Source: Brevibacterium sp. UCMA 11754 (GTDB taxonomy: Bacteria; Actinomycetota; Actinomycetes; Actinomycetales; Brevibacteriaceae). Taken from it: a DNA stretch of 64,000 bases. Positions 25,779-33,423 of this stretch are shown here, piece after piece; position 1 is the stretch's first letter; each line of letters starts with the position of its first letter. A model generated the notes under the pieces. That model did no database searches. It was not told the DNA's origin and saw nothing but the letters and a program-made list of their open reading frames with translations. The translations under genes were made by a program, and so were the position numbers. The stretch is from contig NZ_JACBOT010000031.1 of NCBI RefSeq assembly GCF_021532275.1, positions 62,001 through 126,000 on the forward strand, given 5' to 3'.

Positions 25779-26662
25779 CTGATCAACTCACCCCAGTGGC
25801 CATCGGCAATCACCTCGTCGGCCCGAATCAGCCCGTGTACATGATCGGCGAAATCGGCATCAACCACAACGGCGACGTCGAAATCGCGAAGCAGCTCATG
25901 GACGTCGCCGTCACCGCCGGTGCCCAGGCCGTGAAGTTCCAGAAGCGCAACCCCGATGTGGCTGTGCCCGAACACCAGAAGTCGAAGATGCGCTCGACCC
26001 CGTGGGGCGAGATGACCTACCTCGACTACAAGTGGCGCGTCGAGTTCGGCCAGGAAGAATACGCCGAGATCGACCGCTATGCCAAGGAAGTCGGTCTGCA
26101 GTGGTTCGCCTCCCCCTGGGACACTGACTCCGTGGACTTCCTCGAGAACGAGTTCGACGCCCTGACCTACAAGGTCGCTTCGGCCTCGCTGACGGACTTC
26201 GAACTCCTCCGTGCGATCGCCGCAACCGGCAAGCCCGTCCTGTGCTCCTCGGGCATGTCCGACTGGGCCACACTGGATGCAGCCGTCGAGGTCTTCGACC
26301 GCGACAAGCTGGTCCTCATGCACGCCACCTCGACCTACCCGCTGCCTCCCGAAGAGGTCAACCTCAAGGCCATCACCACCATGCGCGAGCGTTACGGCGT
26401 GAATGTGGGCTACTCCGGCCACGAGCTGGGCCTCGAGATCTCCTTCGCCGCCGCCGCACTGGGCGCTGCGACCATCGAACGCCACATCACCCTGGACTCC
26501 TCCATGTGGGGCTCGGACCAGTCCGCATCGATGGAACCACGCGAGTTCACTTCACTGGTCAAGGGCGTGCGCGTCCTCGAAACAGCCTTCGGTGACGGTG
26601 AGAAGCGCGTCATGCCAGGCGAAGAGTCGAAGATCGATTCGCTCCGCAAGGTCAGCGTCTGA
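25775..26662 (+). CDS. neuB: NeuB-type nonulosonic acid synthase without SAF domain
   Basis: The 295-aa TIM-barrel enzyme has YMIGEIGINHNGDVEIAKQL, AQAVKFQKRNPD, QWFASPWDTDSVDFLE, KVASASLTDFELL, VLCSSGMSDWATLD and VGYSGHELGLEISFAAAALGAATIERHITLD. These are the PEP-condensing NeuB/SpsE motifs. Classical sialic acid synthases add a C-terminal ~60-aa SAF domain; here the protein stops at SLRKVSV. SAF-less enzymes include 9-phosphate synthases. The start overlaps the fusion gene by 4 bp. A diverged second copy of the last 34 codons lies at 29158. Confidence 0.92.
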   Translation: MTDQLTPVAIGNHLVGPNQPVYMIGEIGINHNGDVEIAKQLMDVAVTAGAQAVKFQKRNPDVAVPEHQKSKMRSTPWGEMTYLDYKWRVEFGQEEYAEIDRYAKEVGLQWFASPWDTDSVDFLENEFDALTYKVASASLTDFELLRAIAATGKPVLCSSGMSDWATLDAAVEVFDRDKLVLMHATSTYPLPPEEVNLKAITTMRERYGVNVGYSGHELGLEISFAAAALGAATIERHITLDSSMWGSDQSASMEPREFTSLVKGVRVLETAFGDGEKRVMPGEESKIDSLRKVSV

Positions 26663-26722
26663 TCTGATCTGACCCTCGGCTGATCTGATCGCGCTTTGAC
26701 CTGATCAACTGATTACGGCCCC
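26660..26722 (+). repeat. 21-bp imperfect repeats reiterating the neuB stop codon
   Basis: Reading on in the neuB frame past the stop, units starting TGA-TCT-GAT, TGA-TCT-GAT and TGA-TCA-ACT recur every 21 bp, so two extra in-frame TGA codons follow the true stop. This resembles the post-stop repeats of rpfB and metQ. Confidence 0.6.
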
Positions 26723-27162
26723 ATCACCTCGCCGGGCTCACATGATCGTCGCAACACTCTTAACGAGAGGTTGCGGCGATCATGTAGATTCAAGAAGACT
26801 GCGCTCGGTTCGGTGACGAATCGACGCGACTGGAAGATGCCGAGACTCCGGCGAAAGAAGCCGCGGTCGTGGTAGGAGCTCCGCCACAGCGATTCACCTG
26901 CGGCTTCGACTGCCTTGGAGAGGTTCAACGGGAAGAGATTCATCGCCCTGTACGGCTCTAGGTATCCACGGGCCGCCAGAATGATCGCGAGGAACTGTGC
27001 ACCACCAGAGAACCAAACACGGAATGTCGCGAAGATCGTTGATGTGATAGGCGAGCCAGTCGGATTGCTCCGACGAGTGAGCGGGTTGATCAGATCAGGG
27101 AAGGTGCCAGTCTTCTCCAAGATCCCGCACGGGACAGCGGCGACGATCGCTACAGTTCTCAA
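26713..27162 (-). CDS. Uncertain hypothetical ORF in the accessory segment
   Basis: This 149-codon frame has plausible composition in its middle (IFATFRVWFSGGAQFLAIILAARGYLEPYRAMNLFPLNLSKAVEAAGESLWRS). Its last ~25 codons run through the neuB terminator hairpin and flanking DNA, so it is probably either a truncated gene or spurious. A plus-strand frame at 26915-27271 overlaps it and is equally plausible. I recognise no family. No other gene is evident between 27,163 and 27,573. Confidence 0.25.
   Translation of the reverse strand: MRTVAIVAAVPCGILEKTGTFPDLINPLTRRSNPTGSPITSTIFATFRVWFSGGAQFLAIILAARGYLEPYRAMNLFPLNLSKAVEAAGESLWRSSYHDRGFFRRSLGIFQSRRFVTEPSAVFLNLHDRRNLSLRVLRRSCEPGEVMGP
26740..26785. 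terminator. Hairpin downstream of neuB
   Basis: Sixteen-base arms ACATGATCGTCGCAAC and GTTGCGGCGATCATGT pair with one G-U, around a 14-nt loop that itself contains CTCT/AGAG. It lies 78 bp past the neuB stop and probably ends the biosynthetic operon. It also marks the left edge of the accessory segment. Confidence 0.75.
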
Positions 27163-27455
27163 GGTTAAACAAAAGCCGGCGAGATTGGAGTCCTGTCAGT
27201 TCCGGCATCGATGCCAGGCATCAAATAGCCGAGCGCATGCGACATTGGCATCGGACTACATGACCGCTTAATTAGGGGTGGCAGAAGAAGACGGCTCGCT
27301 CGCCGAAGCGTTCGTTGGAGCGAATCTCCTAGTCCACCGATCTCGCATTAAAGACAATACTGACACGAGGCTGCCGCACGCCGAAAGTACGCCCGAACGC
27401 GCTTCTAAGTTATCGACAATTTCACAGCACCCGCTGACGAATCCTGAATGACATA

Positions 27456-27494
27456 AAGGGCATGACTCCAATGAGATATTAGAATCATGCCCTT
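27456..27494. terminator. Hairpin downstream of the small membrane protein gene
   Basis: Perfect 10-bp arms AAGGGCATGA and TCATGCCCTT flank a 19-nt loop. It lies about 80 bp beyond the stop of the minus-strand gene at 27574 and is the likely terminator of the bacteriocin-like unit. Confidence 0.65.
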
Positions 27495-27573
27495 AAACGA
27501 ATTTCAGTCTAGGACTCCACCAGCCCGCTGCCCGGAACCTATTCAACTATTGGCACCATGTAGTCTCGAATCC

Positions 27574-27780
27574 TCACTTTGGAACAAACTGAGACACATC
27601 CGCGCCCCTGTCCTTTCTTCGGTGCTGGACCAGCAACGCGATGAACGTCGACAAAAGGATAAGGGGAAACACAATCACAAACAAAATTGACGTGACCCCG
27701 AAGGTGGGTTCACCAACCCCACTTAAAATGCTCGTGGCCAACGACAAACCGAGAGCAAACGACATAATGATATCTCTCAT
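27574..27780 (-). CDS. Small two-helix membrane protein, candidate immunity or export partner
   Basis: The 68-aa protein has two hydrophobic segments (about residues 5-25 and 29-52; TSILFVIVFPLILLSTFIALLV) followed by a basic tail (QHRRKDRG). The ATG at 27780 follows GGAGG. It lies 27 bp downstream of the cysteine-rich precursor gene, on the same strand and before a hairpin. Size, topology and linkage fit a bacteriocin immunity protein, but no family is recognisable, so the role is inference. Confidence 0.55.
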   Translation of the reverse strand: MRDIIMSFALGLSLATSILSGVGEPTFGVTSILFVIVFPLILLSTFIALLVQHRRKDRGADVSQFVPK

Positions 27781-27807
27781 GACTTACGCCTCCACTTCTA
27801 ACTGCTT

Positions 27808-28998
27808 TCACGGCTTTACTCCACAAGGGAAGCAAGCTCCACCTTCTTGCTTGTTGCAACACTTTATAAGCGCAGCCCCGCACGTCGTAGCAACGCACCC
27901 GATGCAATTTAAGTTGATCTTAGTGCAACCTGCTACGCAACCCGCGCAGCCAACGCCACTCAAAACGCAGTCAACAGGAGCGGTTGTCTTGCATATTGAG
28001 GCAAGCGCCTGATGAGTAGCACTCGTACATCCACCGCAGGGATCTGATGCGTGAGGACTCACCCCATCGGGGACAGGCTCCATACGAATTCCGTTCGAAC
28101 TGGAATCCACGATCTCAAGTCGGTCCGCACCAACATCAACCACATAACGTTCGGCTCTAATCTCGGTCTCAGGCCCATCTTTGTTGAAGTTGATAACATA
28201 CATCACCTTCGCGTCTTCGATGGTGACAGTAAGCGTGTCGACGACCCGCCCGTCCTTCATGTTCTTCATCGCGGCCTGCGCGACTGGCATACTCGAACTG
28301 TACGTCGAAAGCGCACCCGACGTCGACAACTGGAACTGCGATTCGGTGAGCTCATCGACAGCTTGTGGCGAACTCGACTTCACGAGCTCTACATCCTCTG
28401 AGTCAGCGATACTGAGAAAGTCTTCGCTCTTGAGTGCATCAGAAATCAGCTCCGCGACCTTGGGCCGCGAAGCGTAGGATACGGACTTCACAGGTGACTC
28501 TGCAGCAGAGGCAGGGCGCACGCCCGCGAAAGTACCGGTGGCAAAAATCCCGACCGTAGCGGCAACCCCTGCGGCGATCTGCCCAAACCCACGTCGCGAG
28601 AGGGTCCTAGCTTCGCCCTGACTCTTATCGTGAGCGTGTCCGGACCTTTCGATGCCCAAAATCTTCAGAACCCGAACTGAGGCTTCCATGCCGATTTCTC
28701 GCGCAATAAGTGGTGCGATCCTTGGGCCTACCCAGCACCGAGGCTCACCCTGAGTTACTTTAAGTAGGGTGGGCTTGTGAGGCGCATCCTCCCCAAATAC
28801 TTCTCGTCTGGCTTTAAGTGCAAAAGCGGAATCCAACGGGAGCACCGCCAGCTGTCCTTTCGTGGCTTCTTCAAGCTTCTGCGAGATTTGGGCGCACGTC
28901 GAACACTGAGCATCAAAAAGTAGCCAGGTACCCGAACGAGTGACCTCGTCGCTATCGTGTTCATCAGGTCTGCTGGTTGCTGTTTGGGGCTGTGACAT
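27808..28998 (-). CDS. Thioredoxin-like / Tat / cysteine-rich protein, halocin C8-type bacteriocin precursor candidate
   Basis: ATG 28998 follows GAGGAAATTAGG, giving 396 aa. Residues ~24-125 form a thiol-oxidoreductase-like domain (TWLLFDAQCSTCAQISQKL, a C-x-x-C at 32-35, then LAVLPLDS), similar to DCC/thioredoxin folds. At 134-138 there is a twin-arginine motif, SRRGF, followed by a hydrophobic helix and AxA-type cleavage site (RPASAAES). A soluble ~150-residue region follows. The last 76 residues hold 14 cysteines (321, 324, 336, 344, 351, 354, 358, 365, 368, 373, 380, 381, 389, 392) in small-residue-rich blocks such as CVLSGVGCAGCVAGC. Halocin C8 precursors have a comparable Tat leader, immunity-like region and Cys-rich mature peptide. 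The N-terminal redox domain fused ahead of the Tat motif is unusual. Confidence 0.65.
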   Translation of the reverse strand: MSQPQTATSRPDEHDSDEVTRSGTWLLFDAQCSTCAQISQKLEEATKGQLAVLPLDSAFALKARREVFGEDAPHKPTLLKVTQGEPRCWVGPRIAPLIAREIGMEASVRVLKILGIERSGHAHDKSQGEARTLSRRGFGQIAAGVAATVGIFATGTFAGVRPASAAESPVKSVSYASRPKVAELISDALKSEDFLSIADSEDVELVKSSSPQAVDELTESQFQLSTSGALSTYSSSMPVAQAAMKNMKDGRVVDTLTVTIEDAKVMYVINFNKDGPETEIRAERYVVDVGADRLEIVDSSSNGIRMEPVPDGVSPHASDPCGGCTSATHQALASICKTTAPVDCVLSGVGCAGCVAGCTKINLNCIGCVATTCGAALIKCCNKQEGGACFPCGVKP

Positions 28999-29157
28999 CC
29001 TAATTTCCTCACCCTCGGAAGTACTCTCGCACAACCGACGCTATCAGGGTTTATATGCGATTTGAGCACAATTCCCCTGTTCTTTTAAATCTCCTGAAGA
29101 TGGCAAGCGATCTAGTTTAAACATCAAGCCTTGAGTTCACACCCAAAAGAGAACCTC

Positions 29158-29260
29158 GAAGGGTGTGCGCGTCCTCGAAACCGCCTTTGGTGACGGCAAG
29201 AAGCACGTCATGCCAGGCGAAGAGTCGAAGTTCGATTCGCTGCGCAAGGTCAGCGTCTGA
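29158..29260 (+). pseudogene. Second, diverged 3' end of neuB
   Basis: The sequence encodes KGVRVLETAFGDGKKHVMPG followed by EESKFDSLRKVSV and a stop. This corresponds to the last 34 codons of neuB (26561-26662) at roughly 90% nucleotide identity, with four visible residue changes (E-K, R-H, I-F and neighbours). The similarity continues beyond the stop to the ACGGCCCCATCACCTCGCC block. Upstream of 29158 it stops abruptly. It marks the right edge of the accessory segment. The divergence means it is not a recent copy of the neighbouring neuB. Confidence 0.9.
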
Positions 29261-29295
29261 CCTGATCGTGCATCGATCTGGTCAGCTGATCACGG

Positions 29296-29322
29296 CCCCA
29301 TCACCTCGCCGAGGTGGTGGGG
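29296..29322. terminator. CGCCGAGGTG palindrome after the neuB remnant
   Basis: CCCCATCACCTCG-C-CGAGGTGGTGGGG is a 27-nt palindrome with a single central base and one U-G pair in RNA. It contains an exact copy of the overrepresented 10-mer CGCCGAGGTG. It lies 36 bp after the remnant stop and would have been the terminator of that neuB copy. Confidence 0.7.
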
Positions 29323-29520
29323 TCGTTGTCGTGTTCCCTCGCTGAGATGGTGGGACCGTTCCAGAGTCAGGTTTGCACGGCTCCAGACGATATAGTCACA
29401 CAGGTCATTGATGCCGATGAGAAGCACACCGGATGCGGCGACTTGGACTGCACCCTGAAATGGGACCTTCGTGAAGATCCTGGATCACTAAGAATCTTCA
29501 AAGACGAACAGCCAAAATGA
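29314..29520 (+). pseudogene. Possible 3' remnant of an unknown gene
   Basis: The frame gives 68 aa; its first ~20 residues come from palindrome DNA. The end (PDDIVTQVIDADEKHTGCGDLDCTLKWDLREDPGSLRIFKDEQPK) has the composition of a genuine C-terminus. It stops 10 bp before the next gene, suggesting a truncated first gene of a pair. I recognise no family. Confidence 0.25.
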
Positions 29521-29530
29521 AGAGCGAGGC

Positions 29531-29824
29531 ATGGAAACCCCAGCACCAAATCAGTGGAATATCGATCGGATAGACGAGATCGTATTTCCAGCGTTGCAAC
29601 GTCTCCTCAAAGAGGGAGAGCTTGACGGAGTCTCAATCGAGTCCGACGGCCCCAATTTACGCATGCTCTGGGGACGATTCTGCGTTCGCGGTGAGAGAAT
29701 TCGAGTACTCGTTTCGGACTCGGACATCACTGAATCGTTAGAAGAGGCCAAACAGCGGTTCTACGAACAGCTTCAATCCGAAATAGCCGAAACTACTTTC
29801 GCGTGGGGAGAGCTTCGCGAATAG
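29531..29824 (+). CDS. Hypothetical acidic protein, 97 aa
   Basis: The small protein (pI acidic; VFPALQRLLKEGELDGVSIES, FCVRGERIRVLVSDSDI, SLEEAKQRFYEQLQSEIAETTFAW) has the alpha/beta pattern and size of many immunity or antitoxin proteins, but no family is recognisable. GAGCGAGG precedes the ATG. GC content is below that of the glycan genes around it. It may have been paired with the truncated frame just upstream. From 29,825 to 30,067 only the palindrome at 29885 is seen. Confidence 0.5.
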   Translation: METPAPNQWNIDRIDEIVFPALQRLLKEGELDGVSIESDGPNLRMLWGRFCVRGERIRVLVSDSDITESLEEAKQRFYEQLQSEIAETTFAWGELRE

Positions 29825-29884
29825 CTAAATGGAGGTCCCCTACCTTGGGCGCCTCGGCAACTGGCTCCCGAGCTGCATCTACCG

Positions 29885-29917
29885 TGGCCGCATCATCTCG
29901 CCGAGGTGGTGGGGCCA
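29885..29917. terminator. Palindrome with CGCCGAGGTG after the 97-aa gene
   Basis: Sixteen-base arms (TGGCCGCATCATCTCG and CGAGGTGGTGGGGCCA) around a single C pair with two G-U and one mismatch. The centre is the same CTCGCCGAG core as the palindrome at 29296 and contains the exact 10-mer. It lies 60 bp past the stop of the 97-aa gene, fitting a terminator. Confidence 0.6.
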
Positions 29918-30067
29918 TGGTCATTTCCGCACGTCGGTATCGGGGTCTGTGTAAATAGGAGTGTAAGTCAGCGCCGGAATTCCGGGACCTCACGAAATAC
30001 AGAGCCCGGTGTCTACTCGAAGATGGCATCTTGAGATCAGATCTTCACTCACATCGACTTCGAGCCA

Positions 30068-30262
30068 CTAAAGTGAGGGGTTAGCAGCGATCGTCCGCCT
30101 TCGCCGTCTCTCGCGACCAATAGCGATCACAATAGCGATGGCGGCTAACAGCAATCCCACGCACCACAGCCACGCAGCATAGGGTGCAAACCACGGGCTG
30201 GTTCCGACGATAGGCAAGAACGCAGCGACCATAAGCAGTATCAAAACGATATGTTTACGCAT
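30068..30262 (-). CDS. Small two-helix membrane protein, 64 aa
   Basis: From ATG 30262 (MRKHIVLILLMVAAF) the protein has two hydrophobic segments (about residues 3-18 and 28-50) and an Arg-rich C-terminus (IGRERRRRRTIAANPSL). An ATG 12 bp upstream is possible. No family is recognisable. It is the last gene on this strand after the pyruvyl transferase. Confidence 0.5.
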   Translation of the reverse strand: MRKHIVLILLMVAAFLPIVGTSPWFAPYAAWLWCVGLLLAAIAIVIAIGRERRRRRTIAANPSL

Positions 30263-30401
30263 TGGGCTCCTCACAGTTGCGCCAGGTACTTGCCAACATT
30301 CGTACCGTTCGCCACATCAAACACAGCGACTCAGACCAGGCATCTTGCTCCCACCGTAACAGTCCACGCGACTCCGGCTTCTCCACTGCATGCGCTTCTA
30401 T

Positions 30402-32225
30402 TCAGCGTTTGAATGCGCGCCTGATTCGCCGAGCTCTCCACGCCACCCCATGCGCCGTCTTGTCGATGAGGACCTTCGCCTCGGCGGTGGCAGTACGGTC
30501 GTTGACCGCCTTGAGCCGAACCTCGGACTCCTCGAGCTGTTTCCGCAGTCCGGCGGAAGTGGCGGCGTGGCGGTCCCTCTCCGCAGTCTGAGCGGCGAGT
30601 TCCGTGGTTCGGGCGTCAAGCTCCGCAGACTGTCGCTCGAGCTGAGACTCCTTGTGTTTGAGTTCCGCTCGAAGGTTCTCGCGTTCCGTCTCGAGGGTCT
30701 TGCTGTGCGTGGCGGCGCTTTCGAACTTCTTCTTGTGCTCGCGGCGGATTTTAGTGAGGTCTCGCGTCTGCGCGGCACTGAATTCCTCGGCTTCGGCCAC
30801 CGCCGTGAGGTGGAATTCCTCGGCTCGGATGTCGGCAGAGGTGCGCAGTCTCTCGGGACCGGTCGACTGCCCAGCAGCCGTTCCCGTCGCGACGGGGCTC
30901 GACCCAGGTCGCAGTCGATCGTGGATCACTGCATGGTTGTTTCGAGTGATGTCGTGGAAGTCCTGTCGAGTCGACATCAAGTCGTCCTGCAGGTCGTTGC
31001 CCTGTGCGTGAGCCTGCTCGATCGTATCGACGATCCGCTGGGCCAGTGCGTGAGCTCGCTGAGCCACATCTTGGGGACCGCAGTCAGCGGCGTCGGTGCC
31101 GGTGATGCCTGCGCCACCGACTTCCGTAGTCGCGCTCTCCGACGCCATACCCTCGGGCCCCACCGGCACCACGAGTTCAGGATGCCCGATATCTTCAGCG
31201 AAGTAGCCGAGCTTGGCATGCAAGTCCAAGGAGATCGGGATCGAACCGACTCCGAAGGGAATCATCTGTGCGTGGCCGCGACCACCGAGCACATAAGGAA
31301 TGGAGGCGAACAGGTCAAAGCCGGCGAAGAACCCGACGTCGGAGCCATGCAGTCTGACCTCCTTGACCTCGGGCACCTCGGCGACCAACTGTGCCGACAC
31401 CTCGGCGTCATCGGGATGAAAGGGAGCACTGAGAATGGTCCACCCTCTGGCCACGAGCATGCGGGCGGCATTGATTGTGGCACGGTGGATCACCTCGACG
31501 TCAAAGCCTGCGGCCTGCTGGCGTGGGTGGACGAGCATCTGGATCGCCAGGACCTTCTTGCTCGGATCGGGGCGGCGGTCGATCAAGGGCTCGTAGAGCA
31601 GACCTGCGATGGTCGTCGGACACGGATGGAACCGGATCGCATTCGAACGAGAGATTGGCCCCACCTGGGATTCGGACGCAAGGCCCGCGGCCAGTGCCTG
31701 ATTCGGCAGTCGCCGATCGTAACTGCCGTCCGCGCCCAGGAACCGCGACATCGTCTCGATACTGCCGGTGTTGCGCAGACCGAAGAAGACGGACTGGTCG
31801 AGGACCTGACTGACATGGGAGCGCATCAGTTCGTCGAACTCTGGCTGGCCGGGGAACCGATTGTCGCCGAGCGCATAGACGATCAACGGCACTTCGATGG
31901 CGGCGAGCGCCTCGGCGGAGATCTTCCACTGCCAGCCCGAGAGCCGATTCGGGTTCGTGTCCTGGAGGAACAGTCCGCCACCGCCGATGACGACAGCATC
32001 GGCCGATGAATTGATCCGCTCGACCAGGGCCATGTCCACCTCGCGTCGCAGTGCCGCCGCCGAGGTGAAATCGACCTCACCGACCGACTGCCCCGAGGAA
32101 CCTGAGCCAGCCGAACCACCAGTGCCCAGCACTCGGAAAGCGTCCCTGACCACAGGGAACAGGGCTTTGTCGCCGTAGTTTCCCCAGGTCGGGATGTCGA
32201 AGTGGAACAGCTTCAGGTTCGGCAT
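30402..32225 (-). CDS. Polysaccharide pyruvyl transferase-family protein with C-terminal coiled coil
   Basis: The N-terminal ~400 residues match the polysaccharide pyruvyl transferase fold. Key blocks are FDIPTWGNYGDKALFPVV, ADAVVIGGGGLFLQDTNPNRLSGWQW, VFFGLRNTGSIETMSRFL, FHPCPTTIAGLL, SAPFHPDDAEVSAQL and ASIPYVLGGRGHAQMIPFGVGSIPISLD. These enzymes put a pyruvate ketal on glycan hexoses, adding negative charge. The C-terminal ~180 residues are a long charged coiled coil (SKTLETERENLRAELKHKESQLERQ), which is unusual and may tether the enzyme to a complex. It is divergent from the glycosyltransferase genes. ATG 32225 is used, with a GTG just upstream as alternative. Confidence 0.85.
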   Translation of the reverse strand: MPNLKLFHFDIPTWGNYGDKALFPVVRDAFRVLGTGGSAGSGSSGQSVGEVDFTSAAALRREVDMALVERINSSADAVVIGGGGLFLQDTNPNRLSGWQWKISAEALAAIEVPLIVYALGDNRFPGQPEFDELMRSHVSQVLDQSVFFGLRNTGSIETMSRFLGADGSYDRRLPNQALAAGLASESQVGPISRSNAIRFHPCPTTIAGLLYEPLIDRRPDPSKKVLAIQMLVHPRQQAAGFDVEVIHRATINAARMLVARGWTILSAPFHPDDAEVSAQLVAEVPEVKEVRLHGSDVGFFAGFDLFASIPYVLGGRGHAQMIPFGVGSIPISLDLHAKLGYFAEDIGHPELVVPVGPEGMASESATTEVGGAGITGTDAADCGPQDVAQRAHALAQRIVDTIEQAHAQGNDLQDDLMSTRQDFHDITRNNHAVIHDRLRPGSSPVATGTAAGQSTGPERLRTSADIRAEEFHLTAVAEAEEFSAAQTRDLTKIRREHKKKFESAATHSKTLETERENLRAELKHKESQLERQSAELDARTTELAAQTAERDRHAATSAGLRKQLEESEVRLKAVNDRTATAEAKVLIDKTAHGVAWRARRIRRAFKR

Positions 32226-32451
32226 CACATCAGGCTATGAGTGGTCGACAACGTGGCCGTGGGCGGCAAGCGAACACCGGGTGAATTCGAGCTGTCCGAA
32301 TCGTCAACCTCGGCGCAACCCACCGTTCGCTTAGGAATTCTACGATCAATCGAATGCGAACCACACAGCCCGTCCGCACAGGAGAACACGTGCATGCACC
32401 AGCGCACGCGACGAACCCCATGACAGAAGAGCACCACCGCGAAAGGACCCA

Positions 32452-33423
32452 ATGACAGTCCCAGTCGTCAGTGTCATCATCGCTGCGAAGAACGCCGAGG
32501 AAACGATCGGCGGGAGCCTGCAGAGCCTGGTCAACCAGCGCTTCACCCGTGACGAACTGGAAGTCATCGTCGTCAACGACGGGTCCACCGATGACACCGC
32601 GGGAGTCATCGCCGAATTCGGCGACCGGCTCAACCTCGTGACCATCCACAACGCAGAGTCACGCGGGGTCTCCACCGCACGCAACACCGCGTTGGAGGCC
32701 GCCACCGGTGCGACGATCACCTACCTCGACGGTGACGACTGGTTCGCGCCGGGCCATCTGCGGTCCCTGACGGATTCGATCACCGGACTGGGCGTGGACT
32801 TCGTCAAGACCAACTACCTCATCGTCAACGGGTTCAACCGCAAACTCCGCAACGCCCCCTGCTTCACCCACAACACGGCACTCAACCCCCGCGACTTCAT
32901 CCTCCCCCACGACGCCTCGACGATGGTCGACTTCCCCGAGTGCTGGACCGGCATCTACTCCCGGTCCATGGCGCAGCGGGGCCTACTCGAGTTCAACCCC
33001 GCCCTGCGCACCTGCGAGGATCGCCCCTGGACGTGGCGTCACCACCTTGAGACGGACAGCTTCGCCGTCGTCGACACCGCCGGCCTCTGCTATCGCAAGG
33101 GCAGCGCCACCTCGTTGACGGCGATCTTCGACGTACGCCAGCTCGACTTCATCCCCGCCTTCCGGTCCGTGTTCGCGATGCTTGAGGAGAAGCCGGAGTT
33201 CCTGCGCTTCGAACGCAAGGCCGTGCGCAACTTCCTCTCCATCCTCTACTTTCAGATCCACAACCGCGGCTCCTCGATGGACCACGAGGTCAGGTCGCAG
33301 CTCAATCTGGGCGCGGTGAACACGCTCAAGGGCGTCGACAACGACATCATCGACCAGGCACTGCACAACTTCGGCGAGCACCGAATGCCCGTCATCGAGT
33401 CGATCGTCAGGAGGGCACGCTGA
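32452..33423 (+). CDS. Family 2 glycosyltransferase
   Basis: The 323-aa GT-A enzyme opens VVSVIIAAKNAEETIGGSLQSLVNQ. It has the nucleotide-sugar motifs EVIVVNDGSTDDT and the DxD-type YLDGDDWFAPGHL, then an acceptor-domain segment (EDRPWTWRHHLET) with the catalytic ED pair. It lacks membrane helices. It leads four overlapping or closely spaced genes for a surface glycan; the donor sugar is unknown. Confidence 0.88.
   Translation: MTVPVVSVIIAAKNAEETIGGSLQSLVNQRFTRDELEVIVVNDGSTDDTAGVIAEFGDRLNLVTIHNAESRGVSTARNTALEAATGATITYLDGDDWFAPGHLRSLTDSITGLGVDFVKTNYLIVNGFNRKLRNAPCFTHNTALNPRDFILPHDASTMVDFPECWTGIYSRSMAQRGLLEFNPALRTCEDRPWTWRHHLETDSFAVVDTAGLCYRKGSATSLTAIFDVRQLDFIPAFRSVFAMLEEKPEFLRFERKAVRNFLSILYFQIHNRGSSMDHEVRSQLNLGAVNTLKGVDNDIIDQALHNFGEHRMPVIESIVRRAR

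Noticed and set aside
27268-27471. 67-aa cysteine-containing frame as a second bacteriocin peptide
   Set aside because: It starts inside the hairpin at 27456, has no ribosome binding site and the composition of non-coding DNA.
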